DNA from: Epiperipatus broadwayi
Lineage: Eukaryota; Onychophora; Udeonychophora; Euonychophora; Peripatidae
Direction of reading: 5' to 3'
Length of the DNA: 64,000 nt
Assembly: GCA_028023455.1 (NCBI GenBank)
Contig: JAQFVV010006293.1
Span: 4,726,127 to 4,790,126 of the forward strand
Part shown: piece after piece, positions 36,936 through 49,546 of the stretch
Layout of the letters: each line of letters starts with the position of its first letter
Numbering within the stretch: the stretch's first letter is position 1
The notes under the pieces: generated by a model
Database searches by the model: none
The model's input: the letters and a program-made list of their open reading frames with translations, nothing else
Told to the model about the DNA's origin: nothing
Translations under genes and position numbers: made by a program

Positions 36936-37440
36936 CTCTTAACGACTCGGCTCAGTGGGGTTAAAATAAAATTTAAGAAAAGAGATAATGATTCAGAGAT
37001 GTACAATCAGATAGAGACCAAATCCAATACTAATGCAACTATAACCATTATGGCATATTAGTAATCTACTACTAAACCATACAAAAGATTATTTAAAATC
37101 ATTAATTAATAGTTAATAGAATAGTCCTATCGACAGATCACACACACTCTGAATAAGAATAAGGATACCTTGATTGTGAAAAATTATCTTTCTAAATTAT
37201 ATCTAATAAGGGAACAAGAGTAAATAATCTCAGGGATTCTAAAACTAAAACTCTTGTGCAAAATTAAAGTTTAAGTTGCCTATAAAATAATTGCTGGGTG
37301 AATAAAACAAATGAGTGATATCTTGACTGACCATAGAATAACTGTAATATCCGCACTTACGACTGCTCCAAGGTTATAACTGCAAATCATACTGTGCAGT
37401 CAGCAAATAATGTTTTACAATTCCCATGCTGTTCTTTCTT

Positions 37441-37640
37441 AACAAAGCTCTCCAATGCATTGGTCTGCCACAAAGCTCTCCAAACGAATTGGTCTGCAAT
37501 GAAACTCTCCAATGAATTGGTCTGCAACGCTCAGCCACGGATGCTCTCCAAGGCATGGTCTGCACCGACTGCTCTCCAATGAATGGTCTGCAAGTGGCTG
37601 CTCTCCAAACGCATGGTCTGCAACTTGCTACTGCGTGACT
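37441..37640. repeat. ~30-bp tandem repeat (minisatellite), six to seven units
   Basis: Unit: (G/A)CTCTCCAA(T/A)GxATTGGTCTGCA, repeated with spacers varying between 27 and 40 bp. It is markedly GC-richer than anything around it and contains several CpGs. The overlapping short ORFs on both strands (37374-37765) reflect the repeat and show no shared frame constraint. Confidence 0.85.
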
Positions 37641-37780
37641 GTTCTCTACAGCTCCCGATGTTACACTGCTCTTCATTGCCCTCTATATTACACTGCCCCG
37701 ATGTTACCCAGTGTTCTTATCGCTCTCTGACAACTGCAACAATCAATCAATGCACTGACCAATAGAGTAACGCCTCTTAT

Positions 37781-37813
37781 CTAGAAATATTTGTAATTAG
37801 CAAATATTTCTAG
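37781..37813. other. 33-bp palindrome
   Basis: Perfect 13-bp arms CTAGAAATATTTG and CAAATATTTCTAG around a 7-base spacer. Sequence to the right (37815-37900) contains several CpGs (TCGATCGCC, TTACGTCA). It could mark a transposon or LTR edge, but no partner was found. Confidence 0.7.
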
Positions 37814-37899
37814 GAATTGTCGATCGCCATTACGTCAATGCACTAATTAAATTCCTCAGCTATCAGAGCGTGATCTAAAAACGGCCTTACGAATAAATT

Positions 37900-40800
37900 C
37901 TAGTTTTTCTGGAGTGCACAAAAATGTCTGCCATTTTTACAAACACTACAATAACTATATTATGTTCACTCTTAGAATAATAAACAAAACTAATATTAAT
38001 TCACAAATTTAATGAATCAATTTAAATTTAAACTAATAATGGCCTATTATCCAAGACATTATTCGAGCAAAGAAAGGGCAAGGGTACTTTTATGCCTTTC
38101 TCCTACTCACAGACAACCTACTCAAGATCTCAAATACAGATGGATTTAAATTCTTTAGATATATAAGGTTTAAGATAATGATAGACAATGTGCAATTAAT
38201 ATAAGATAATGTGCAGCTTTTAAAATAATAATAAATAAAATATTCTTCTAATGTACTAATATTCTTAATTTCATATTACATAATCTTTAGTTTGAGAAGA
38301 TATACTGATAATTGAAAAATAAACTTTTAATTAAGCATTTAATTAAGTATCTGATATAATGCAATTATCTGTTATTGTGATTCAATCTAAGAATCACTTA
38401 CTTTAGCATAGCTTTATAATTCTAAAACTAATATCACATATATTTAATTAACTTTATAATATATTTGTGAAATTTTGAATTGAAGATTGAATAAACTCTG
38501 GAAACTTAAGATTTTGTGGACTTGGAATCCAAGACAATAATATTTTCATATAAAAGTAAAACAAACAAAAACAAACTTTTTGAAATAATAATACTTTAAT
38601 TTATTGATAACAGTAAGAAAGTGTTTACATATTAAGGGAATACATGCATTGCCAATATAGCGCTGGGGCATAATACAAGTATTTTGACCTTAAAACTTTA
38701 TTTGGATTTACAATAATACACAACTTCTTTATCTACTGTTATTGATTATCTCTCCTAAAACTCTTTTACATTATTTATTCTGGAAAATAAACTAATACAA
38801 TAATATAATTATTCATAATAGCAGGCAAAGGTTATCCAATACTGAATTTTAATCTTTTTTAAACAATTAGAGATTTTAAAATCTTTGGACTTTAATTATA
38901 ATGTCTGTATTTAATAAGCACACTTCTAATTTTTAATTAAAATAATTCATAACACTATGATGTCTTCTAGTAATCAAAATAACACACACAACTAGGTTTG
39001 TATTTGAAACTCTAAGCATAACATTATTATCCTGAGCTTAACAAATGCTAAACTGGAATAAGCATATATCAGCATATTTTTGAAAAAATGTCATCACTAG
39101 CTACACTGATATAACTAATATTATAGCTAGTGATATATTTAAATCAAACTAAGCTAATTTTAAAATGAAACTAAATTAAATGTATGGGGCATTCACTCAT
39201 CAGAGATCATTTATACACTTTTAAATAAATTTAGTCCACATAAAACTATTACCCTCAATGTTTTAAAATTAAAAAAATGTAACAGACTTACAAATCCAGC
39301 AGCGAAACTCTGGATGAAAATATTAAAATTAGTATGTGCGAATTGCCACTTATACCATATGCATATATTTAACAGACTCAAAAATAAATAGAATTTATTG
39401 TTGGTTAGCTTGTGGATGATCAAACTATCATATCAACATAATTCAAACATTGATATACCTCTAAGCATTAAAAATAGCTATTACTACCTGAAGAAACCAA
39501 GTTTCTCAAACACACGTATCATGTCATCACTAATCTAAAACAAATGCAACATCACCTACTGTGGTGGAATTAGCATTAAGTCATCATGAATGATAGGCTA
39601 AAATATAAAAATAATAGGCTCTTCAGAGCTGGAAAAGAATGTGGTGGCTTTCAAAAATACCTAACTTTAAGGAGAAACTAAGATGCCTGGAACTTGTCTA
39701 CCGCATGTCTGGGAACAGGAAAGACACACCAGAAAAGCACAATCCCCTCTCATGGGATTTTCAATGCTTATAAATGTGATCATCATCACTGAAAAATACA
39801 ACAACCCTCTTTTGGGGACAAGCACTATCAATTCATGGAAATACAATACAATAAGGATGGAGGACTTTGTCTATTCCATAAAGCATACTTAAAAGTATTA
39901 ACTAAGCCTAACTCTATGAGGCTAACAAATACTAACTAATAGCAAGATATATACTTTACCTGAATTAACTAAGTTATTCCTAAGAAGTTTAAAAATACAA
40001 AACATATATTTAATGTTCGAACCAACAAAGCAAACTGTGTCAAGCGACTACTATGAGAAATACTTAAAAATTAAATGCATATAAAATTCTAGGCAAGGCA
40101 CAATGCACACATAGCAAAATATTCAATACTAAAATATAATGACTAGTGGACTTTTTAGAAGAATTGCAAATTGCATGTGAGAATATTAATTCTCAATGCA
40201 TATAAAAATATTTGCAGTTATTATTACTATAACACTCATAAAACAAATGAATGGATACTCTCTGATAAACTTCTTTGGTAGATTTAAAATAAAACTGAGT
40301 GAAACTTCCCACCTATAAGAAGCTAAGACTGTGATATATACTTCTCTATAAATAAATTATTAAATAGAAACTAACTTCTGAAATGCTTAATAAATAAAAC
40401 AAAATTTACCTGAGAATGGCAAAATATTTGCTCATCCTAATAAACCCATTAAGTTTTAAAATTATAACCCTAGTTTACCTGTATATTTATGCAAAAAATG
40501 TTACACAAAATATATAGCATAAATATTTTTATGGTTTCATTTTTTTTAAAACCAATAAAACAGACAATAAAAAAATAATACAGTAACTTAAGTTCATATT
40601 TCGCTCCGTAATGGTTTTTCTGTTTAAAAATATGTAGATACTTTATTTAGGTTAATTTATCTATCCGAATTCAAAGCTTCAGTCAAAATATTTATAAACA
40701 TGACAATGATTTCCAAGACAAAAATGTTCAATAGTTTTTTAAATAAACACTTTCTTTTATCTTTAAAGATAATTTTAAATATTAAAATAATAAAATAGCA

Positions 40801-42010
40801 TAAGCATAAGCCAGCATTGGAAAAATAAATTCTTTAGCTGAGTACATTTTTTTTACATTTTCAAATGCTGGGGTTCAAATGCAGAATAATAATAATGTAT
40901 AGCTTTATTTAAATTTCACTGTTCTCCTTTAGATAAATGCATTTTTTAAAAATAGAGCTCTTTTTTTTTAAAACATTATTTTTTTAATATTTCAAAATGT
41001 ATTTGTTTTTTAAACAAATGTCCTTTTACTTTTAAACATAAAGTAGACTTTGTTTATAATTAAGGACGTTCCTTGGTATATGAACTAAGATCAACCATCC
41101 CAGAGCTACTTATAAGGAATAGCAAATATAACAATTTATTATATATTTGATAGACACAAGTTCATTATTAATATTTGTAGATTCTTTCAAAGTTTTATTT
41201 CCAAACAAATTCTTTTTCATACTACTGTGCATAAATGAGAATTAGTATTTTAAAATACATATTTTCTTCATAAACATTATTCTGTGAAGAACATATTTAC
41301 ATGTATATATCATGTATTGAAAATGAAGAATTAAATTTAAAGTCAATTTTAATTCATGAAGATGCTGACACATTTTCATTATATTTTAAAAATTTGAATG
41401 TCTTTTAATTTCTTCCTCATGTATATTTTTAATTTAATAGGATATATACTAAGTATCCTACAGCTACAATGGTTTTATGCAATAAAATGTTTAGCCATAT
41501 AGATAATTAATAATTTAGGCTTTAATTTTACTTTCACATAAAAAAAAAACAAACAGATAACATGTAAATGAAATAACAGATGCTAAATTTCCTCCAAACA
41601 TTTTTTTACTATAATTTTAATGTTTCAATTGGAATTTAAATGTCAGAAAATGATTACCTTTTAAACTTTAGCCTTCCATAACTGCAGGACGATTTTAAAT
41701 AATTGTTTTAAAAAACATACTTTTATTTTTTTAAAGAAAATATAAAGTTTTAAGAAAATTACTTCTTATTAAAGAAATTTTAGGATCCAGCCATAGGTAG
41801 AATTAAAAATAAGATCAGCCCCTGAATGAATTCGGCATTAGTATTTATCTCTGATAATCTATAATACACCTGCTTTTATAGGTCCATTGGCTTGAAAACC
41901 AATAAAATTATTTTTTATGTAACTTTACCATTCTTGACAATTCAGCTGTCAAATTATACCAAACCATGTGACTCAACCAGCAGCAAAGTCAAAAATTCAT
42001 TATTAACAAA
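37900..42010. other. 4-kb AT-rich DNA, nothing recognised
   Basis: ORFs here (for example 39211-39423 minus and 39683-39892 plus) are under 75 codons and match nothing I know. No TIR, LTR, tail or RNA motif was found. This may be intergenic or intronic host DNA. Confidence 0.5.
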
Positions 42011-42117
42011 TATTATGTAATATTCTTAATGATATTTTATACAATATAATATCTATAAAATTTAAAGCTATTATGTAATATTCTTAGTGATATTTTATAC
42101 AATACAATATCAATAAA
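42011..42117. repeat. 58-bp tandem duplication at the element B target site
   Basis: TATTATGTAATATTCTTA begins unit 1 at 42011 and unit 2 at 42069. Unit 2 is cut by the 5' LTR of element B; the end of the unit (AAATTTAAAGCTAT) reappears right after the 3' LTR at about 52507-52520, proving the target was here. Confidence 0.8.
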
Positions 42118-45070
42118 TATCGAAACAGTATGATTTGATCATCATACATTTCACCTATTCTATAAAATAGTAGCCTTCATTTTCCTAGTTCAAATCCTAA
42201 AGGTACACATATATATAACAATATACTTGGGAATTTAACATGTATAAAAATGTATATTTACACATATATGTGTGTAATTGTATATGCACACACATCTGCT
42301 ATAATTGTATATATATATATTGTAATATTTTTAATTGCTAAAAATTGTATGTTCACATCTGATTGATATTACCATTATATAATGACACACCTTATAATTT
42401 TATAAATAATCATCTTATGATTTTAAATAATTAAATTGGTTTTAAGCTGGGAAAATTGTATTATATAAGAACATAATTCTCTAAAGTATTTCAAACTGTC
42501 TTTGAAGTTACCCAATTACTTAATCATGTAAGCAATTAAAAACAAATGTAGATTTCTCACGTCTATGATAAAATGTTAGCAGCTTAAATCTCTTTCAGGG
42601 AAAGAAAAGAAGAAGCAATTCAATGTTTAAAGAAAAAAAGAACTTTATCAATCTTATGAGACACCACTGGTACAAATCCAGATTTTATGATTCTTAATAA
42701 AATAAAAATGGGACAATTAAACCTGCAATAAAATCCACCTGAACTTGAATCTTGGTGAAATAAAAAAAGGAACAATTGGTAAACATTAAACCTGAAATCA
42801 ATCTAACCGATTCATTTGAAGTGAATGAAATTAAGACTTCTTAAGTTTTAAAGTCCAAAAATAAAAATTGTGAATGAGCTGTAAGAGGGGGGGGGGTTAA
42901 AGAAATATAAAAAGGCCAGTTGAAAAGAAATTGTCATCCATTTTGTCTTTGCTCTCATGTTCACTCATATCCAGGCAGTGTGCCCCTATTTTAGTATGCA
43001 AACCATTGGCTAAAGAGACCGTCATTGCCACCTTCCTTGGCAGCTAGAACTGTTATGGAGACCAGAGACCCAAACCACAGCCCTACTAAAAGAATAGCCC
43101 ATCGATGAACCAGCTCAGATAAATCAATCCGTGCATGTGTATTACATACTATCAAGCTGCAAGCCTTCAGATAAATAATCGGTAACCACTTCTCAAACCA
43201 AGTTAAATCTAAAAGCTATAGCAATCTATAAATCTTTCCTAAAGCTAGCTATATAATAGAAATAATGAGCACAAACTCTTAAATTTCAGTCTTATAAATT
43301 AATCAAACTATGTTTAAAAAAAAGTATATTCTCTCTTAAATTAATTAACTGTATTAGATAAACATTTCTCAACCTGTATAATTTTAAAATATTTTAAAAG
43401 TTAAAATGTAAATCTTGCCTGATCTCAAATTCTTAAATCTTTTTAAATTCAACTTATAAAATCTTATTTGCCTTATTATTTTCTCTATTTACGTCTATAC
43501 TTTTGCATCTATATATATATTGTTAAAATGCATTTATTGATTTATGCTTTGCCTTCAGAGCAGAGATTATTAATTATTATAAACTTAAAAAGATGTTTTG
43601 TTCTCAAGTAAAGTAATGTATGCCGTTTGGCATATTTATATATCTCTGGTCCAAAACCTACTTTGATGCATTATTTGAGCTGCTATGTTTAGCTTAATAT
43701 CACACATGTTGCTTATTAAAAGGTTTGTTTGGTTAAACAAGAGAGAGTGATAATTTAAGGCATATTCAGTAGTTAGCCAAGTTTAAGCCCCAGATATGCT
43801 TTAGACCCCATTAATGTATTTTCATAGAATATGTAGTTAATTAATAAACTAGATCAATTTTAATAAAGTTCTCTTTAGCACCATTTCAGTGCTTATTTAA
43901 CTAACTGGCGTAAGGTAGTTTGCAGAAGAAACTATAGATTTCGCGCTTTGCTAATTGTAATAATTAATATTTAAAAAGCATTGTGAATGAGTTTTTATGA
44001 AGCACCAATGTGCATTCCACCTTGCTATCATATAATTATTAAGATAAGATTAGCTTTTAAGGGCTATCTTATCATCCCTAGTTTAGACAGCCCTCTATCT
44101 TGAATGGGATCATGATTTTAAGGGTCATTCCCATTTCCTTCTTTAAAACTGGAACACCAAATCCAGCATCATATATTATGGCTGTTCGATCGTCCGAACT
44201 AAAAGTTCACATATAGCAGGTGAGTGGTGTCTGAGAACCGAATAAACGTTACTGAATCTCATGAGTAAAGGCACATTCAAGCCACATCTGATGTAATTTG
44301 CATAGTGCCATAGTCTCAGAAGCTATGCTACAAAATGCCAGTTCATCTGCTGTTATATTAATTGTTCAGCATTGATCTGAACCTAAGATCTAGTTTATCT
44401 AAGAATACCTACATAAAGAGCACATTGACTGCTCATCACATAATGATAAATTTAAGTACACATTGTATAAAGTTGCCACTCTCTTAAAATTTAACCCTTA
44501 AAAAACTGAGTAGGAATGGCAGAACATAATTTAGACATCAGTGTAGACGTAAAAATAATTATTAATGTATAATGATATAATAAATGATCATTGAGTAAAT
44601 TGAGTACAGAACGTGTAGTTCATATTTTCACCATCCCACCTGCGAGTGGAATACGCAGTATCTTTAATTGTTATTGTTTGTGGTTTGTTGATATTAAATA
44701 ATTTTAAAACATATTAACGTCTGCAGTATTATTTACTTTTATTTGTATTAAATCACCATCCATAACTATTAATATATATATATTTGATAATCAGCCATAA
44801 GTTGTGTGAGAGTGTTTGCTTAAGTTATAAAGCATTTAGTTAATTATCCCTGAGTCTCTCGTGTTACCCTTTGCTATTGTCAGCGCAAAAATTAAGAGAT
44901 TACGAGTGTGACCTCATATATGTCATTCATAAGATAGTAAGTCAGGGAGGGTTGGTGAAGGAGCTGAGCTGCAGTCAGATTTGGTCTCAAACCCTCATCT
45001 AGATCAGCCTTGGTAAAATTTACCAAACCTCTGGATTTTGTTGCGTGAATGTTCAAATATGACTGTTACA
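42118..45070 (+). mobile_element. LTR element B, 5' LTR (~2.95 kb)
   Basis: Near-identical, collinear copy of 49547-52501. It ends GACTGTTACA; its first bases (TATCGAAACAG) appear slightly eroded compared with TGATATGAAACAG in the 3' copy. ATAAA at 42113-42117 matches ATAAA at 52504-52508, a plausible 5-bp target duplication. A TATA box lies at 42906-42917. An LTR of this size is long compared with most Gypsy or Copia elements. Confidence 0.92.
42906..42917 (+). promoter_or_regulatory. TATA box of LTR B (5' copy)
   Basis: TATAAAAAGGCC, preserved at 50333-50344. Transcription would start about 25-35 bases downstream, giving a U3 of roughly 0.8 kb and an unusually long R/U5 of about 2.1 kb. 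Confidence 0.55.
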
Positions 45071-45090
45071 TAGTATTTTTTTTTCGGGAA

Positions 45091-45108
45091 TGGCACCCAA
45101 TGTGGGGC
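45091..45108 (+). promoter_or_regulatory. Primer binding site of element B (tRNA-Lys type)
   Basis: TGGCACCCAATGTGGGGC differs from the tRNA-Lys(1,2) primer binding sequence TGGCGCCCAACGTGGGGC at only two positions, both CpG-decay changes (CG to CA and CG to TG). It sits 20 bases after the LTR end, further than the usual 0-5. Confidence 0.8.
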
Positions 45109-45399
45109 CTTCGAATATAAACGTGCATGCCTGAGAGGGGATGTTAACATGGGTGTGTTTTGTATCACTCATTATATATGTGTGGATTTTTTCCAAATAT
45201 GAACACCAAACATGGAGTTTCGTTAATTTTCTCCACGCCCTGAACTAAATGCATGTTGAGGGAAGGGGGAAATAAAAAAAAGATAGATATGTAAATTTTT
45301 TCACAGATATTGATGCACAAATCATAGATTTATGTTGAAGTTCAATTTTATATTTTGTCAAATTATTTTTATATTTACGATATACATAGAATTTATATA

Positions 45400-46350
45400 T
45401 ATGTATAATGCAGATATTGGTAGTGAAAATTTTATTTTGTTTCAGAGAAGCGTTTGATTATTATTTTGATATTTTTGGTATTTTTGATCAATTATTATTT
45501 AAAGGCAGTGGTGATTAATTTCACATTTTATCAGTTTTATATATATGTGAGTGAAAAAGTAAAATTTTGTTTAGATTATAGAATTCATAAAAAGATTTCT
45601 AAACGCCAATGTTAAAATCAGTAATACTGCCTCAATTAATTTCACTTTTGTCAATTATATATATGCGATTGAAAAGTAAGATTTTGTTTTAGATTATCAG
45701 ATTTATAAATAGATTTCTAAACATAAATGCTAGAATCAGTAGGTAGCATGAAAGAATTTTTTTCAAGAGTAGTTTATATGTGCGTATTGACAATAAACTT
45801 TTTTTTCTCAATTGTAATTAAAAGCTAGGTAAATAAGAATAGATTTTAAGTTGTAGAATCTTTTTTTTTTGTTTTGTTGAAATATTTTATATATATATAT
45901 ACACATATCAAGAATAGATTTTAAGTTGTATATATATATACGCATACCGATAATAAATTTTCAAGTGTAATTAAAAAACAATAGAAAATAGGAAGAGAAT
46001 AATTTTGAAGTGTTTTTATATATATACATGTCAAGAATAGATTTTAAATTTTAATTAAAAGCAATAGCTAAATGAGAAGAATTTTTTTTTGAAATAATTT
46101 ATACATATATATATACGCGTGTTGATGGTAAAATTTTTTTTTGTTTGTCACAAAAGGGCATTCAATTGTGTTTGAAAACAATGACTGAGGTTGATTGCGA
46201 ATTTTATATGCAAGTAAAAATGTTTTGAAATATTTCATATATATGTGTGCAGTTCAATTTTCAATAGTAATTTTTTTTTTTTGCCACAAAAGAGCAGTCA
46301 ATTGTAGTTGAAAGCAAAGGCTAAGACTGTTCTAATTTTATCTGCAGTTA
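45400..46350. repeat. Degenerate tandem repeats in element B leader
   Basis: About 45541-45640 and 45650-45745 are direct copies (GTAA(A/G)ATTTTGTTT, AGATTTCTAAAC, AATCAGTA). Further on, CAAGAATAGATTTTAA occurs twice (about 45909 and 46029) with a close relative at about 45837, and a TATATATAC-(G/A)C string occurs at irregular intervals. No ORF is present. The region may act as a long untranslated leader. Confidence 0.65.
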
Positions 46351-47055
46351 TATATGTGTGTGAGTGAAAAATGTAAATTTCTAGTCTATGTTATGTGTTG
46401 TATGACACACTTTATCAAGTCAAACTCACTAGAGTTGGAATGTAAACACACTGTGGCTGATAAATTTTTTTGTAATGAGAAATAAACGAAAAATTTTAAA
46501 TTTTGTTATATAACTAGCAATGCATATTGTGAGATCAATACCGTTTATATATATATGGGTATCTCATCCACTGGCAACTGGTGCCCAGTGCTCTTAAATA
46601 GCTGAGAGATCCTCATATAAATATGTTGTCAGGGGAGGAGAATTGATAGGACTCACTATTGAGAGATTTGGTTAATGGTTTAATTGTACTAGATGTAGTG
46701 AATAAACAAATGATCAGGCAAGATTGTTCTATATATGTATGTGTGTTCTTAAAAGGGAAATGACATTTAAAAAAAACAAAAAAGGAAACAATCATAGTTA
46801 AAAGAAATAGTGATGGCAGCTATGTAGTGGTGGAAAGAAACACAGTGGAAGACAAGCATGGGTAAGAACAATTTTATTATTATTAGTTAAATTTTTTGGT
46901 TGTTGTTTTAGTCTTATATGTTAGATAAATTAAGGGCTTGGTTCAGTTCTAAGTAGTTACTAGTGGTAGAGTAGAATCCATAGATGGTCTTTTCATTGGT
47001 GAGGATGGCAATATGCTGTTGAGAATAAATTAAAGCACATTTAGCAAAAATCAGA

Positions 47056-47428
47056 ATGGATAACAGTACAGAGGAAAAAGTAATGATAGAGGAGAGTGAG
47101 ACAAGGGAAGGCCAGAAGAGGGAGTGGAGAGTAAAGGAAAAAGGTGAAGATCGAGAAAAGAATTAGTAGAAATTAATAGTACAGAAGAAGATATAGTAGG
47201 GAGAAGTACAAGAAGTGGGGATGCTGAAAACAAGGAAAACAACCCAGATATGGGGGTGCAATCTGAGGGGAAGCCAGAGAAGGCTTTGGAAGAGGCAGCA
47301 AAGGAAGGAGAAGGAGTGTTAGCAGCCATATTCAGCATGTTGGCACAAAATAAGGCAGAAAAAGATGCATAAAAGAAGACAAAGAAAGCAGCAAGGAAGG
47401 ATAGAGAAAAAGGAAGCAAGAAAGAGAT
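47056..47428 (+). pseudogene. Gag-like N-terminal remnant of element B
   Basis: ATG 47056 starts an acidic reading (MDNSTEEKVMIEESETREGQ) that stops at about 47164. A second frame (47169-47370) reads GRSTRSGDAENKEN and then PEKALEEAAKEGEGVLAAIF. TRSG and the helical segment recall Gypsy-type Gag N-termini. Two frame changes link it to the long frame starting at 47429. Assignment as Gag rests on position and composition only. Confidence 0.45.
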
Positions 47429-49192
47429 ATGTTATATGCCATATGGAGGGAGATAGAAGAAAGTGACCAAAAGATTAAGAAGGAAAAAGAAGCCAGGGAC
47501 AAGGTAGCCAAGCAGGAACAGGAGAGACTATCAAAAGCTAGAGAAGAGAGTAGAGTTACTGAGAAAGTCAAAGAAGATGTAATATGGTATCCAGAAGAGG
47601 TTGAGCTAACAGCAACTAAGAGAAGAATGGTTGAAGAAGTTGTAGAGATAGGTAGAGAAACTGAGAGCAAGGAGAGTAACCAGGAGGATGTGGATACAGA
47701 GGAAGAAGAAAGGGCAGAATCTCCTTTTGAAATAAGATTAAAAGAACAAAGAATCGATTCAAAGGTTGCAGAAGAAATGCTACGAGTTAGTAGTTAAAAA
47801 GAGATGTTGGAAATAAAGGAAAAAACTAGTTTAGTGGAGGAATATGTTAAAACAGAAAGGGAGTCAGGGGATACCATTTAATTAAAGCAAGTTGAAGAAA
47901 CTTTAGAAGTTCCAATCACAGATATTTCAAAGGAATCACAAGTTGAAAATCCTATTAGTGATAAAACAAAATTTGAGATTAGTAAAAAGGGAGAAATTGA
48001 AATTGTCAATCCACCTTTAAGAAAACTGCTAATTGTGGAATATATATCTAAGATTGGAAAAGAAGCAGTAAATACAGAAGCTGAGTCTGATGTAGTATCA
48101 TCTAAAACAGTAAAAGAGTGGGAAATGGATATGGAGATAATAGAAAACACCAAAATAGTTGTAGGGATTGACAAGTCTAAAATTGATACAAAAACTGAGG
48201 AAGAGTTAAGACTTGATGAAGAAACAGTAGAAGAGTTTAAAATGGATGCAGAGACTGCAGAGGAGTTGCAAGCAGATTTAACAAAATCTAAAATTGATAT
48301 CAAAATTTTAAATGAGTCTAAAATCAATGGCAAGATCATTGAAAAGTCTAGAATCGATGCTGTGGATATGGATAAATGTAATATCAATATGGAGATATCA
48401 GAAGATTCAAAAATCTATTCAGAGACTGAAATTGATATCAAAAATATGGAAGGGGTAAAACCTGATGTAGAAATCATGCAGGGATCTTTTGAATGACAAA
48501 AGATAGTTCAGAACATTGAGGACTCTATAGATATGGAAGTAAATGAGGAAGAATACAAAGTAAATCTTCTTTCAACCTCATCTAAACAGGTTATTTTTAT
48601 TGAAGAAATTAAGCCAAAATCTTACCCAGAAGTACCAAAAATAAAGGCAATTGAGGTTACTGAAACTTGCATAGATAGGAATGTTTTAAAAGACAGACCT
48701 TTCTCAGAAATTTCCAAAATGAATAAGTTTGATCGAAAGGCAGAAGATAGTGGAGTTAAGTCTGAGATCAAGGCCTGGGGAAATGGAGTGATGTTTGATT
48801 GTGAGAGTAGCCCAGATACTGCCAGAACCTAAATGGGAAAGACAAGGTGGAAAAGGAAGAGGAGAAAAGAAGATACTTATGTCTTTAGTAGGGGAAAATC
48901 ATATGGTTCGAATATGAGAAAGCAGATAAGGTTTCGAGGAACAAGGTTTCGAGAGATGAGAGATAATGCTCTGAAGAATAAGGTTTCAAAGCTGACAAAG
49001 TTTCTAATGCTTAGAGCCAAAGGTGAAATAGACTGTAAAACAAAACCTCCAGATGCATCAGGAGTAGGAATGTATAAACCTCCAGTACCCATTTTACCAG
49101 TAGGAATGTATATATGTATGGTGATAAGCATATTGGTAGAGGTAGTTTTTTTATATTATTTATTATTATTATTATTTCACCAATATAAATAA
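47429..49192 (+). pseudogene. Element B long charged protein, interrupted ORF (588 codons)
   Basis: The open stretches 47429-47797, ~47881-48496, 48497-48832 and 48833-49192 all lie in one frame, broken only by stops at 47795, about 47878, 48494 and 48830. This shows a single former ORF. Residues 1-60 are a Lys/Glu/Arg coiled coil (EIEESDQKIKKEKEARDKVA); the middle is acidic with repeated short units such as KSKIDxK and ExxEEFKMDAE; about residues 470-540 are Arg/Lys-rich (KTRWKRKRRKEDTYVFSRGK); the end has a hydrophobic segment (VISILVEVVFLYYLLLLLF). I do not recognise the protein. It could be an extended Gag with a basic nucleic-acid-binding tail; the terminal hydrophobic stretch could be a membrane segment or merely readthrough of T-rich DNA. 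Confidence 0.6.
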
Positions 49193-49546
49193 TCATAGAT
49201 GTGGTAGCATATTTAGTAGATGTAGAGGAATGATTATATATTTATATATGTAAGAGTAATGATTATATTTTTATCCCTATGAACAATTAGGTATTAAATG
49301 TAGTGAGAAATGGATTAGATTTTACCATGTAAGGATTTATTTGTTTGTCCTTTGTTTTTTTTTTTGTTGTTAAATTTTTTTGTACTGAGTAGACTAAAGT
49401 TAGGATGGGAGGTGCTACTACAACGTAGAAGTCAGATAAATAAATTTCATAAAGATTATACACAGAAAAGGACTTATGATTGTTCATTTAAATAATAAGT
49501 AAATTCATTTTTTTTTTGGTTTTTTTTTTTTGTTCCCGGACTTCAC

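Larger units (their letters stand above)
45071..49546 (+). mobile_element. LTR element B, internal region (no pol seen)
   Basis: 4.5 kb holding the primer binding site, a long leader with tandem repeats (45400-46350), and a decayed gag-like and charged-protein frame (47056-49192). No protease, RT, RNase H or integrase motif was found in any frame. The 3' end before the LTR is T-rich (49508-49531) with no clean polypurine tract; AGGATGGGAGG at about 49405-49416 is the nearest purine run. It resembles large non-autonomous derivatives (LARD-like). Confidence 0.8.

Noticed and set aside
36605-37006. Minus-strand 133-codon Ser/Phe/Leu-rich ORF
   Set aside because: It is opposite a polypurine tract and TA repeat; composition explains it.
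37374-37765. Several overlapping 60-100-codon ORFs
   Set aside because: They follow the ~30-bp minisatellite in multiple frames and on both strands, so none is favoured.
47051-48387. Minus-strand Ser-rich ORFs of 112-169 codons
   Set aside because: They are shadows of the charged plus-strand frame of element B, whose Glu/Lys codons read as Ser/Phe/Leu on the other strand.
49130-49192. Envelope-like transmembrane protein in element B
   Set aside because: One hydrophobic stretch at the end of a decayed frame lying in T-rich DNA is not enough; there is no signal peptide, cleavage site or cysteine pattern.
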